Assembly: GCF_028623165.1 (NCBI RefSeq)
Contig: NZ_CP117768.1
Span: forward strand, 1,984,001-2,048,000
Direction of reading: 5' to 3'
From: Nostoc sp. UHCC 0926
Lineage (GTDB): Bacteria > Cyanobacteriota > Cyanobacteriia > Cyanobacteriales > Nostocaceae
DNA: 64,000 nucleotides
Positions 15,739 to 24,077 of this stretch are shown here, piece by piece. A program made the translations under genes and the position numbers. Positions within the stretch are counted from its first letter, which is position 1. Each line of letters starts with the position of its first letter. A model generated the notes under the pieces. That model was not told where the DNA came from, did not search any database, and was given only the letters and a program-made list of their open reading frames with translations.

Positions 15739-16956
15739 ATGGATATCCCAATTAAAATTAATCCAATATCACAATTACCGCCAGAAGCAACAGAAATTTC
15801 TCAAGATTTACCTCTATCACCTCAAGGTGCAGAGGTAATTTTAGGTAACATTATTGAACCACAACAATTAGTAATACCTGTAGCACCCAGTCCCACAACA
15901 ATGTTCGGGCCTCGTGCTGCTTGTTTGTTATCAGAAACTGGCCCCTTATGGGTATCAGATACGGGACATCATCGATTATTGGGATGGCAGAATTTACCCA
16001 CGAGAGATAGTCAACCTGCTGATTGGGTAATTGGACAACCTGACTTTTATCATGAAGGACAAAATGCTAAAAGTACACCGGGAAGGGCAACCCTAAGTGT
16101 ACCAACAGGGATTTGTGCTTGCGGTAAAGGATTAGCTGTAGCAGATGCTTGGAATCATCGGGTTTTGATTTGGAAAAACTTACCTGAAGATAACAATGTT
16201 CCAGCAGATTTGGTGTTAGGGCAAGTTAATTTTACTGATAATGAACCAAATCGAGGAAATCAAACAGCATCTGCTAGTACAATGCACTGGCCCTATGGTG
16301 TTTTCTATCATCAAGGACGGCTATTTATTGCTGATACTGGTAATCGAAGGGTATTAATTTGGCATCAATTACCAACAGAAAATGGTCAACCAGCTGATTT
16401 AGTTTTGGGACAACCAGATATGATATCTCGCAATGAAAACGGTGGTGCTTCTCCAACCGCAGCGAGTATGCGTTGGTGTCACGATATCACCTTTTGGGGA
16501 GAGAATCTGGTTATCAGTGATGCAGGTAATCACCGGGTAATGATTTGGCAGGGAATACCAACAGAAAATAATACCCCTTGTGCAGTAGTTTTAGGGCAAC
16601 AAAACTTTGATTTCGTGGAAATGAATCAAGGAGTTTATTATCCTAGTGCTAGTAGTTTGAGTATGCCTTATGGTGTGGGGGTAACTGAGAATTGGTTAGT
16701 AGTTGCAGATACTGCTAATTCCCGTTTGTTAGGATGGAGAAAACCAGAATCAATTTTATCACTGCAAGGTGTAATGGCAGATGGGTTGGCAGGACAAATA
16801 AATTTTCAAAGTAAAGGTGAAAATCGTAATTTCGGACTACCTAAACGAGATAGCTTAAATTGGTGTTACGGAGTAAAAATTTGTGGCAATACGGCGATAA
16901 TAGCTGATTCTGGAAATAACCGAATTTTGCTGTGGCAGTTTAACTATGCCGACTGA
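15739..16956 (+). CDS. NHL-repeat (beta-propeller) protein of the hyp operon
   Basis: 405 residues with repeated units of the form GLAVADAWNHRVLIWKNLP / LFIADTGNRRVLIWHQLP / LVISDAGNHRVMIWQGIP / VADTANSRLLGWR / IADSGNNRILLWQF, each followed by a PADLVLGQ segment; these are NHL blades, probably five or six forming a beta-propeller. No signal peptide is apparent, so a cytoplasmic protein-binding role is likely. It overlaps hypF by 11 bases, which points to coupling with hydrogenase maturation. Syntenic with the NHL gene before hypF in Nostoc PCC 7120. Confidence 0.85.
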   Translation: MDIPIKINPISQLPPEATEISQDLPLSPQGAEVILGNIIEPQQLVIPVAPSPTTMFGPRAACLLSETGPLWVSDTGHHRLLGWQNLPTRDSQPADWVIGQPDFYHEGQNAKSTPGRATLSVPTGICACGKGLAVADAWNHRVLIWKNLPEDNNVPADLVLGQVNFTDNEPNRGNQTASASTMHWPYGVFYHQGRLFIADTGNRRVLIWHQLPTENGQPADLVLGQPDMISRNENGGASPTAASMRWCHDITFWGENLVISDAGNHRVMIWQGIPTENNTPCAVVLGQQNFDFVEMNQGVYYPSASSLSMPYGVGVTENWLVVADTANSRLLGWRKPESILSLQGVMADGLAGQINFQSKGENRNFGLPKRDSLNWCYGVKICGNTAIIADSGNNRILLWQFNYAD

Positions 16957-19294
16957 AGAAATTAGAGTTCGTGGTACTGTTCAAGGAGTAGGATTTCGCC
17001 CTACTGTATATCGTCTTGCTAAAGCCTGTGGTTTGCGGGGAGATGTTTGTAATGATGGTCAAGGTGTTTTAATTAGGGTATCCGGTAGTGAGGAAGCAAT
17101 AACCAAATTTGTTGCCAGATTGCAAACAGAATGTCCACCGTTGGCAAGAATTAATCAACTAACAAGAATTATTTATGAACGTGAATTAAAATTTGATAAT
17201 TTTGTGATTTCTACTAGTGTCAGTAATGCCATCAAAACAGAAATTACCCCTGATGCAGCCACTTGTCCGCAATGTCAACAAGAAATATTCGACCCCTTTA
17301 GCCGCTTTTATCGCTACCCCTTTACTAACTGCACTCATTGCGGCCCCCGCCTGAGTATTATTCGTGCCATTCCTTATGACAGATGCAATACCAGTATGTC
17401 TGCGTTTGCCATGTGTTCAGAATGTGCAAAGGAATACCACGATGTTGAAAACCACCGTTTTCACGCCCAACCTGTAGCTTGTCATGCTTGCGGCCCTACA
17501 GCTTGGTTAGAACGCGCCGATGGGAAATCAGTTACTGCTTCCATGTTTTCCATGATGGATGATGTCGATGCCGTTTGTACCCTGTTGCAAAAGGGTGAGA
17601 TTGTGGGAATTAAAGGGTTAGGTGGTATTCATCTGGCTTGCGATGCGACTCAGGAAACTGCTGTAGAAAAACTGCGTCAGCGCAAAAGGCGCTATCACAA
17701 ACCCTTTGCTTTAATGGCGCGAGATATTGAGATAATTGCAGAATACTGCACTGTCAACGCCAAAGAAAAAGAATTATTGACAAGTCCTGCTGCACCAATT
17801 GTTTTACTACAAGCGACAGGTAAAAAAGTAGTAGCACCATCGATAGCACCAGGGCAAAATACCCTCGGTTTCATGCTACCTTATACGCCCTTACATCATT
17901 TAATTCTGCGGCGGATGAATCGCCCAATTGTTTTAACAAGTGGCAATCTTGCCGATGAACCACAATCTATTGATAATGACGAAGCAAGAGAAAAATTAGG
18001 GGCAATTGCTGATTATTTTCTCTTTCACAATCGAGAGATTATTAATCGGGTAGATGATTCAGTTGTGCGGGTTATCGGTGATAAAGCTCAAACAATTCGC
18101 CGTGCCAGAGGATATGCACCAGCACCGATTAGTTTACCATTAGAATTTCAGAATGTGCCGCAAATTTTAGCAATGGGTAGTGAGTTAAAAAATACCTTTT
18201 GCCTATTGCGTGAAGGAGAAGCCATTCTTTCTCAACATCTGGGAGATTTAGAAAATGGTGCGGCTTTCAATGCTTACCAAGACACTTTGAATTTATACTT
18301 AAATTTATTTGAACATCAACCAGAAATAATTGCCATTGATAAACACCCAGAATACCTCTCCAGCAAACTTGGGAAAGAACTAGCAGATACAAATAAAATC
18401 AAAATTCATCAAATCCAACATCATCACGCGCATATCGCTGCTTGCATGGCAGAAAATGGTATTCTTCTAGATTCACCTCCGGTATTAGGCATCGCTTTAG
18501 ATGGTTTAGGTTACGGTGATGACGGTACACTTTGGGGCGGAGAATTTCTTTTAGCTGATTACCGAAAATTTCGGCGACTAGCAACATTTAAACCAGTAGC
18601 AATGATTGGTGGTGAACAAGCAATTTATCAGCCTTGGCGTAATACCTATGCTCAATTAATATCTGCTAACCTTTGGAATGATTGCCAACAACAATATAGT
18701 GATTTAGAAATCATAAAATTTCTGAATAAAAAACCACTAAAGCTACTCAATCAACTTATGGATAAAGGGATTAACTCACCTCCAGCTTCCTCAGTGGGGC
18801 GGTTGTTCGATGCAGTGGCAGCGGCTATCGGTATTTATAGAGATGAATGTAGCTATGAAGGACAAGCTGCGATCGCAATGGAAGCTATAGTAGATATTAG
18901 CAGCTTAAATAATCATAAAGAAACGCCAAAATATCCTTTTAATTTTATCTTTTCAGATAGGATTTATTGTATAGACACGCGCCCAATGTGGCAAGCCTTG
19001 CTCAATGACTTACAGCAGCAGATTCCAGAACCAGTTATAGCTGCAAAGTTTCACAAAGGTTTAGCTAATGCGATTGTGGAGATGGTTAAGCATCTTTGTC
19101 AAGAAAATCTGATTAATCAAGTTGTCCTAACAGGAGGAGTATTTCAAAATTGTATATTGTTAGAGCAAGTTACCAAACAATTACAAACCTTAGAAATAAA
19201 AGTACTTACTCACAGCTTACTTCCAGCTAATGACGGTGGGCTATCTTTAGGACAAGCAGTTATTGCCGCCGCACAATTAATACATGAGTGTTGA
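16946..19294 (+). CDS. hypF: carbamoyltransferase HypF
   Basis: 782 residues with the standard domain order. There is an acylphosphatase domain (1-90, RVRGTVQGVGFRPTVYRLA), then a double zinc finger (C107/C110, C129/C132, C157/C160, C179/C182), a YrdC-like domain (about 200-390, with LKQR-type and KPFALMARD segments), and a Kae1-like domain with HHHAHIAACMAENG near 492. HypF makes carbamoyl-AMP from carbamoyl phosphate and loads the C-terminal cysteine of HypE, the first step in making the CN ligands of the NiFe site. Full length, no missing motif. It overlaps the NHL gene. Confidence 0.96.
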   Translation: MPTEEIRVRGTVQGVGFRPTVYRLAKACGLRGDVCNDGQGVLIRVSGSEEAITKFVARLQTECPPLARINQLTRIIYERELKFDNFVISTSVSNAIKTEITPDAATCPQCQQEIFDPFSRFYRYPFTNCTHCGPRLSIIRAIPYDRCNTSMSAFAMCSECAKEYHDVENHRFHAQPVACHACGPTAWLERADGKSVTASMFSMMDDVDAVCTLLQKGEIVGIKGLGGIHLACDATQETAVEKLRQRKRRYHKPFALMARDIEIIAEYCTVNAKEKELLTSPAAPIVLLQATGKKVVAPSIAPGQNTLGFMLPYTPLHHLILRRMNRPIVLTSGNLADEPQSIDNDEAREKLGAIADYFLFHNREIINRVDDSVVRVIGDKAQTIRRARGYAPAPISLPLEFQNVPQILAMGSELKNTFCLLREGEAILSQHLGDLENGAAFNAYQDTLNLYLNLFEHQPEIIAIDKHPEYLSSKLGKELADTNKIKIHQIQHHHAHIAACMAENGILLDSPPVLGIALDGLGYGDDGTLWGGEFLLADYRKFRRLATFKPVAMIGGEQAIYQPWRNTYAQLISANLWNDCQQQYSDLEIIKFLNKKPLKLLNQLMDKGINSPPASSVGRLFDAVAAAIGIYRDECSYEGQAAIAMEAIVDISSLNNHKETPKYPFNFIFSDRIYCIDTRPMWQALLNDLQQQIPEPVIAAKFHKGLANAIVEMVKHLCQENLINQVVLTGGVFQNCILLEQVTKQLQTLEIKVLTHSLLPANDGGLSLGQAVIAAAQLIHEC

Positions 19295-19317
19295 TATTTG
19301 ACAAACTGTTTCCTCAG

Positions 19318-19370
19318 AAATAATTTCCTCTGCGTTCTCTGCGCCTCAGTGGTTCGTTTATCTTAAAAAA
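19318..19370. repeat. CTCTGCG-type dispersed repeat before hypC
   Basis: Contains tttcctctgcgttctctgcg, cctcagtggttcgttta and a terminal A run. The same theme (CTCTGCGTT, CTTTGCG, TGGCGGTTCGT then an A run) stands just before hypD and hypE and in the spacer before the NHL gene. Confidence 0.55.
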
Positions 19371-19375
19371 TCAAA

Positions 19376-19636
19376 ATGTGCTTAGGAATCCCCGGACAAA
19401 TTATAGAAATTACCAACGTTAACCATAAATTAGCCATAGTTAACATTGGTGGTGTTAAGCGCCAAGTAAATATTGCTTGTATCGTAGATGAACAACATCC
19501 CCCCGAAGCTTGTATTGGGGATTGGGTATTAGTACATGTTGGCTTTGCCATGAATAGAATTAACGAACAAGAAGCCGCAGAAACATTACAACTCTTGCAA
19601 GAATTAGCAGCAGCACAAACAGGGATTAGTACTTAA
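19376..19636 (+). CDS. hypC: hydrogenase chaperone HypC
   Basis: 86 residues beginning MCLGIPGQI, the invariant HypC start with the functional C2. The remaining small OB-like fold (VKRQVNIACI, GDWVLVHVGFAMNRI) is complete. HypC shuttles the Fe(CN)2CO unit with HypD and then holds immature HupL. It lies between hypF and hypD, with about 80 bases of repeat-containing spacer on its left. Confidence 0.95.
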   Translation: MCLGIPGQIIEITNVNHKLAIVNIGGVKRQVNIACIVDEQHPPEACIGDWVLVHVGFAMNRINEQEAAETLQLLQELAAAQTGIST

Positions 19637-19689
19637 ATAATAGACCTTTTTTGTTTCACACAGAAGCGTAGAGGTGTAGAGAAAGAGTC

Positions 19690-19758
19690 AAAAAGTCATG
19701 CCTTTCTTTCTTTCTTCCTTCGCGCCCTTAGCGTCCTTGGCGGTTCGTAAAAAAAACT
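19690..19758. repeat. CTCTGCG-type dispersed repeat before hypD
   Basis: Contains ttccttcgcgcccttagcgt and ccttggcggttcgt followed by an A run, ending about 40 bases before the hypD start. It belongs to the same family as the stretches before hypC and hypE. Confidence 0.55.
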
Positions 19759-19797
19759 TTCTATCACAAAAGTTAAATTAACTATTCCCCAATCCTT

Positions 19798-20982
19798 ATG
19801 AAATACGTTGATGAATTCCGCGAACCTGAAAAAGCTGAAGCCATCCGCCGCGAAATTGCCAAATTATGCCACCAGCTAGAAAAACCCATCAAAATCATGG
19901 AAGTATGCGGCGGACATACCCATTCTATATTTAAATATGGTATCGAAGAAATATTACCCGAAGCCATTGAACTAATTCATGGGCCTGGTTGTCCAGTATG
20001 CGTAATGCCAAAAGGGAGATTAGATGATGCGATCGCAATCTCCCAAAATCATAACGTCATCTTTGCCACCTTTGGCGACGCAATGCGAGTTCCTGGTTCC
20101 AATACCACTTTACTGCAAGCTAGGGCACAAGGCGCAGACATCCGTATGGTGTACTCTCCCCTAGACAGCCTACAAATTGCTAGAGATAACCCCGACAAAC
20201 AAGTAGTCTTCTTCGCCTTAGGCTTTGAAACCACAGCCCCCAGCACCGCCTTCACCATCCTGCAAGCCGCAGCCGAAGAAATTCATAACTTTAGTATGTT
20301 TTGCAATCACGTCCTCGTGGTTCCCGCCCTCAAAGCACTATTAGATAATCCCGACTTGCAACTGGATGGATTTGTTGGCCCTGGCCATGTCAGCATGGTA
20401 ATTGGCACTGACCCTTATGAATTTATTTCCCAACAATATAATAAGCCAATAGTCGTCTCAGGATTTGAACCCTTAGATATTCTTCAATCGATTTGGATGC
20501 TATTGCAACAGCTAGTAGAAAATCGTTGTGAAGTCGAAAACCAATATAACCGAATTGTCCAAAAAAGCGGGAATACAGTAGCGCTACAAGCAATAAATAA
20601 AGTTTTTGCTGTGCGAGATAGTTTTGATTGGCGTGGCTTGGGTGATATCCCCTATTCAGGATTACAAATTCAACCTGAATATGCTCAATTTGATGCCGAA
20701 CTTAAATTTACCATTCCTAATCTCAAAGTAGCCGACCATAAAGCTTGTAAATGTGGAGAAATCCTCAAAGGAGTCTTAAAGCCTTGGGAGTGCAAAGTAT
20801 TCGGTACAGCTTGCACACCAGAAACACCCATTGGTACTTGTATGGTATCTTCTGAAGGTGCTTGTGCAGCCTATTACAAATATGGGCGACTCTCCACTAT
20901 TGCCAAAAGAACAATCGCCCAAAAACCAAAGCTAACTATAACTCAAGAACCTCTCCCCGCCTGCGGCTTCTCTTCCGACTAA
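19798..20982 (+). CDS. hypD: hydrogenase maturation protein HypD
   Basis: 394 residues. Family motifs are all present: CGGHTHSIFKYGIEEILP (about 38-55), HGPGCPVCVMPKGR (about 61-74), a GFETTAPSTA segment (about 143) and the C-terminal Fe-S region (KACKCGEILKG, WECKVFGTAC, GTCMVSSEGACAAY). HypD carries a [4Fe-4S] cluster and, with HypC, is the scaffold on which the Fe(CN)2CO unit is assembled. The start at 19798 matches the usual MKYVDEFR beginning. Confidence 0.96.
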   Translation: MKYVDEFREPEKAEAIRREIAKLCHQLEKPIKIMEVCGGHTHSIFKYGIEEILPEAIELIHGPGCPVCVMPKGRLDDAIAISQNHNVIFATFGDAMRVPGSNTTLLQARAQGADIRMVYSPLDSLQIARDNPDKQVVFFALGFETTAPSTAFTILQAAAEEIHNFSMFCNHVLVVPALKALLDNPDLQLDGFVGPGHVSMVIGTDPYEFISQQYNKPIVVSGFEPLDILQSIWMLLQQLVENRCEVENQYNRIVQKSGNTVALQAINKVFAVRDSFDWRGLGDIPYSGLQIQPEYAQFDAELKFTIPNLKVADHKACKCGEILKGVLKPWECKVFGTACTPETPIGTCMVSSEGACAAYYKYGRLSTIAKRTIAQKPKLTITQEPLPACGFSSD

Positions 20983-20997
20983 TACATCTCACAAATA

Positions 20998-21048
20998 CTC
21001 TGCATACCTTTGCGCTTCCCTCTGCGTTCCTTTGCGTTAAAAAAAAAG
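20998..21048. repeat. CTCTGCG-type dispersed repeat before hypE
   Basis: Contains ctttgcgcttccctctgcgt and tcctttgcgtt followed by an A run, ending about 12 bases before the hypE start codon. The long upstream open frame of hypE passes through this repeat but is not coding. Confidence 0.55.
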
Positions 21049-21059
21049 TCAATTTTAAT

Positions 21060-22163
21060 ATGGATTTCTCCTCCAATAATCAAGTACAAAATCCTCTATT
21101 CCAAAAAATGGAACAAGTCCGCCGTCGCCAAGGAAAAGTGCGAGATACTCATATAACTCTCGCACATGGTAGCGGTGGTAAAGCCATGCATGATTTAATA
21201 AATGATATCTTTGTCAGCAATTTTGATAACCCAATTCTCTCACAATTAGAAGACCAAGCCAGCTTCAACTTAGCCAGTCTCTTGCAACAAGGAGACAGAC
21301 TTGCATTTACTACAGATTCCTATGTTGTAGACCCCTTATTTTTTCCTGGTAGTGATATAGGAGAATTAGCCGTCAACGGCACAGTTAATGATTTAGCTGT
21401 CAGCGGTGCTAAACCTTTATATTTAACTTGTAGTGTCATTTTAGAAGAAGGATTACCTGTAGAAATCTTACGGCGTGTAGCAGCCAGTATGAAAGCAGCC
21501 GCGAAAAAAGCTAGTATTCAAATTGTCACTGGTGACACAAAAGTTGTACATCGAGGTGCTGCCGATAAACTCTTTATTAATACTGCTGGTATTGGTATTA
21601 TCCCGCGAGGAATTAATATTTCTGCCCACAATATTAAACCTGGAGATGCCGTAATTGTTAATGGTGAATTAGGTAATCATGGGGCAGCAATTTTAATTGC
21701 CCGTGGGGAATTAGCCTTAGAAACTAATATTGAAAGTGACTGTCAGCCGTTGCATAGTTTAGTAGAAACTATTCTCCATGCATGTCCCCAAGTTCATGCT
21801 ATGCGAGATGCTACACGTGGTGGTTTAGCTACAGTCTTAAATGAATTTGCTCTCAGTTCCGATGTAGGAATTCGTCTCTACGAAGAATCTATCCCAGTGC
21901 GTGAAGAAGTCAACGGAGTTTGTGAAATTCTTGGTTTAGACCCATTGTATTTAGCTAATGAAGGTAAGTTAGTTGTGGTGGTTTCAAAAGAGAATGCTGA
22001 CAAAATTTTATCAGCTATGAAATCCCATCCAGCAGGTAAAGATGCTTGTATTATTGGCGAAGTTATTACCTCACCTCCAGGTATCGTATTGTTACAAACA
22101 GTTTTTGGTGCTGAAAGGATTGTTGATATGTTGGTAGGCGACCAATTGCCACGAATTTGTTAA
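21060..22163 (+). CDS. hypE: thiocarboxamide dehydratase HypE
   Basis: 367 residues from the ATG at 21060, chosen because the family begins shortly before the LAHGSGGKAMHDLI motif (about 36-49); the upstream frame overlaps hypD and a repeat. It has the PurM/AIR-synthase fold, ATP-binding motifs (TTDSYVVDPLFFPG, GDTKVVHRGAADKLF) and the essential C-terminal cysteine (QLPRIC). HypE receives a carbamoyl group from HypF on that cysteine, dehydrates it with ATP to a thiocyanate, and donates CN to iron on HypC-HypD. Confidence 0.95.
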   Translation: MDFSSNNQVQNPLFQKMEQVRRRQGKVRDTHITLAHGSGGKAMHDLINDIFVSNFDNPILSQLEDQASFNLASLLQQGDRLAFTTDSYVVDPLFFPGSDIGELAVNGTVNDLAVSGAKPLYLTCSVILEEGLPVEILRRVAASMKAAAKKASIQIVTGDTKVVHRGAADKLFINTAGIGIIPRGINISAHNIKPGDAVIVNGELGNHGAAILIARGELALETNIESDCQPLHSLVETILHACPQVHAMRDATRGGLATVLNEFALSSDVGIRLYEESIPVREEVNGVCEILGLDPLYLANEGKLVVVVSKENADKILSAMKSHPAGKDACIIGEVITSPPGIVLLQTVFGAERIVDMLVGDQLPRIC

Positions 22164-22175
22164 TCTTTTAATAGT

Positions 22176-22517
22176 ATGCACGAACTTGGAATTACCCAAA
22201 ATATTGTAGCAATTGTAGCTGAACATGCCAAAGGCGCAAAAGTGCAACGAGTTTTGTTAGAAATCGGCAAACTTTCAGCTATTATGCCCGACGCTATCCG
22301 ATTTTGTTTTGATATTTGCACTCAAGGTACACTTTTAGAAGGGGCGACATTAGAAATTTTAGAAATTCCTGGCTTAGGGCGATGTCGCCAATGCGGTGCA
22401 GAAATTTATTTAGATAAACCATTTGGTATCTGTAACTGCGGTAGCGTGCAATTAGATTTAATTACTGGTGAAGAACTGAAAATTAAAGAAATAGAAATAG
22501 AGGAATTATGTGTGTAA
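22176..22517 (+). CDS. hypA: nickel chaperone HypA
   Basis: 113 residues with the invariant MHELGIT start, whose N-terminus and H2 bind nickel, and a zinc site formed by C70-R-Q-C73 and C86-N-C88. The second pair is C-x-C; most HypA proteins have C-x-x-C there, so this is a small departure. HypA passes nickel to the hydrogenase large subunit with HypB. It starts 13 bases after hypE and overlaps hypB by 10 bases. Confidence 0.93.
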   Translation: MHELGITQNIVAIVAEHAKGAKVQRVLLEIGKLSAIMPDAIRFCFDICTQGTLLEGATLEILEIPGLGRCRQCGAEIYLDKPFGICNCGSVQLDLITGEELKIKEIEIEELCV

Positions 22518-23365
22518 CCTGCGGTTGTTCTGATGATGGCGAAATCAAAATTACCAATCTGGAAACAGATGAAACTGAACATAATCATATTCACACTTTA
22601 TCAGATGGAACTGTCATCACTCATTCCCACAGTCATGACACCCATATAGAAGCACCTCAAATTCATGCCAAAATACACAATACAACGATATCCTTAGAAC
22701 AGGATATATTAGCAAAGAATAACCTGCTAGCTGCCCAAAATCGGGGATGGTTTAAAGGTCGAAATATTCTCGCTTTAAATTTAATGAGTTCTCCCGGTGC
22801 TGGGAAAACAACTCTCTTAACACGAACCATCAATGATTTAAAGCATCAATTATCTATCAGTGTCATTGAAGGCGACCAAGAAACTGCTAACGATGCCAAA
22901 AAAATTAAAGAAACTGGTTCTAAAGTCATCCAAATCAATACCGGAACAGGCTGTCATTTAGATGCATCAATGATAGAGAGGGGTTTACAAAAACTGAATC
23001 CGCCTTTGAATTCAGTTGTGATGATTGAAAATGTGGGAAATTTGGTTTGTCCAGCCTTATTTGATTTAGGAGAAAATGCAAAAGTCGTGATTCTCTCCGT
23101 CACGGAAGGAGAAGATAAGCCGATAAAATACCCGCATATGTTTCGTGCTAGTAATATCATGATTATCACTAAAATTGATTTACTACCTTATGTAGATTTT
23201 GATGTTCAAAAATGCATAGAATATGCTAGAGAAGTAAATCCTAAAATTCATATTTTTCAGGTTTCTGCAACTACTGATGCTGGCTTAGAGAATTGGTATG
23301 CGTGGCTAACTGCAAAGGTAACAAACTTGTCAACACTAATCTCTTCCCAGTTGACGAATACCTAA
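22508..23365 (+). CDS. hypB: nickel-handling GTPase HypB
   Basis: 285 residues. The N-terminus has a CxxCxC metal site (C2, C5, C7) and a histidine-rich stretch (residues about 25-46 with HNHIH and HSHSHDTH) that may store nickel. The G domain follows: P-loop SSPGAGKTTLL (about 94-104), VIEGDQETANDA, and the NKxD-like TKIDLLPY near 222. It drives nickel insertion by GTP hydrolysis. It overlaps hypA and is the last gene of the operon. Confidence 0.95.
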   Translation: MCVTCGCSDDGEIKITNLETDETEHNHIHTLSDGTVITHSHSHDTHIEAPQIHAKIHNTTISLEQDILAKNNLLAAQNRGWFKGRNILALNLMSSPGAGKTTLLTRTINDLKHQLSISVIEGDQETANDAKKIKETGSKVIQINTGTGCHLDASMIERGLQKLNPPLNSVVMIENVGNLVCPALFDLGENAKVVILSVTEGEDKPIKYPHMFRASNIMIITKIDLLPYVDFDVQKCIEYAREVNPKIHIFQVSATTDAGLENWYAWLTAKVTNLSTLISSQLTNT

Positions 23366-23702
23366 ATTTTTTTTAACGTAGATGCAAAGCAGCTTACCGT
23401 AGGGTACTGCATTCGTGTAGCGTCTCGTTAGAGAAGGACGCAAATAAAGAGATAGATAATCTTAAAAACCTATGTAAATGATAGTAGCTCTGAGCTAGCC
23501 AATTTTTGTCAATCTTGCAGTAAATTATCTATAGGTTGCCAGTACATAGACTCTGAGTTATCTGAAATAAAAAGAAAATACAGACAACAGTGTAACTCTT
23601 CTAAAATTGCAACACCCTGCACTTTAGGAGTACAGGGTGGAAGACTGCGATAAGGATGAATAAGCTATATTTTGTGTGATTCCCAGTTCGTACTTATTTA
23701 CC
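23366..23702. other. convergent spacer after hypB with repeats and a hairpin
   Basis: A dispersed repeat lies at about 23390-23445 ('ccgtagggtactgcattcgt', 'gtagcgtctcgttagaga'). A stem CACCCTG (23613-23619) / CAGGGTG (23633-23639), read on the minus strand, is followed by TTGCAATTTT and may terminate the minus-strand operon that ends at 23703. No gene is seen. Confidence 0.5.
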
Positions 23703-24077
23703 TCAAAGCCAATCTCGATAAGCTGATATTTCATTTATGCTGATTTCAAACGGCATCCCTTTGCCAAATGGGGGATAAACGCGAATTTTGCCATTTGTAG
23801 CAAACCGCTCTAACCTATTACCCAACTGGGGAATATTGCTGACTATATGCCAGTAAGATAATATGTCAGGGCAGTCAATTATTAGTGTTAGGATGCTAGC
23901 ATTTGTTGTAAGATACCACTGACAATTAGACAACAGGACTCGCGTAATGCGATCGCAGGCTTGATAAAAGCATCTGCCAGTAGACTGTTCTAGTTCCATC
24001 TGCAACATTCCATCCTGTTTTGTTACCTCAGCGGGAGGTAAATCATCGGGAGGAAGCAGGTATAGTTTAGAAGACAT
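23703..24077 (-). CDS. orphan 124-residue protein, paralogue of the one at 3955-4329
   Basis: A soluble protein of unknown fold, matching the 3955-4329 product over most of its length by eye (FYQACDR, LTLIIDCPD, GKIRVYPP, PFEISINE, terminal YRDW). Its start overlaps the end of the luciferase-like monooxygenase gene by 11 bases, so translation of the two is coupled. The same small family thus appears twice beside flavin oxidoreductases on both flanks of the hup-hyp region. A partner role for the flavoenzyme is inferred from context only. Confidence 0.75.
   Translation of the reverse strand: MSSKLYLLPPDDLPPAEVTKQDGMLQMELEQSTGRCFYQACDRITRVLLSNCQWYLTTNASILTLIIDCPDILSYWHIVSNIPQLGNRLERFATNGKIRVYPPFGKGMPFEISINEISAYRDWL

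Noticed and set aside
20862..21059. N-terminal extension of hypE
   Set aside because: It overlaps the hypD end and a dispersed repeat; the family starts near the LAHGSGGK motif.
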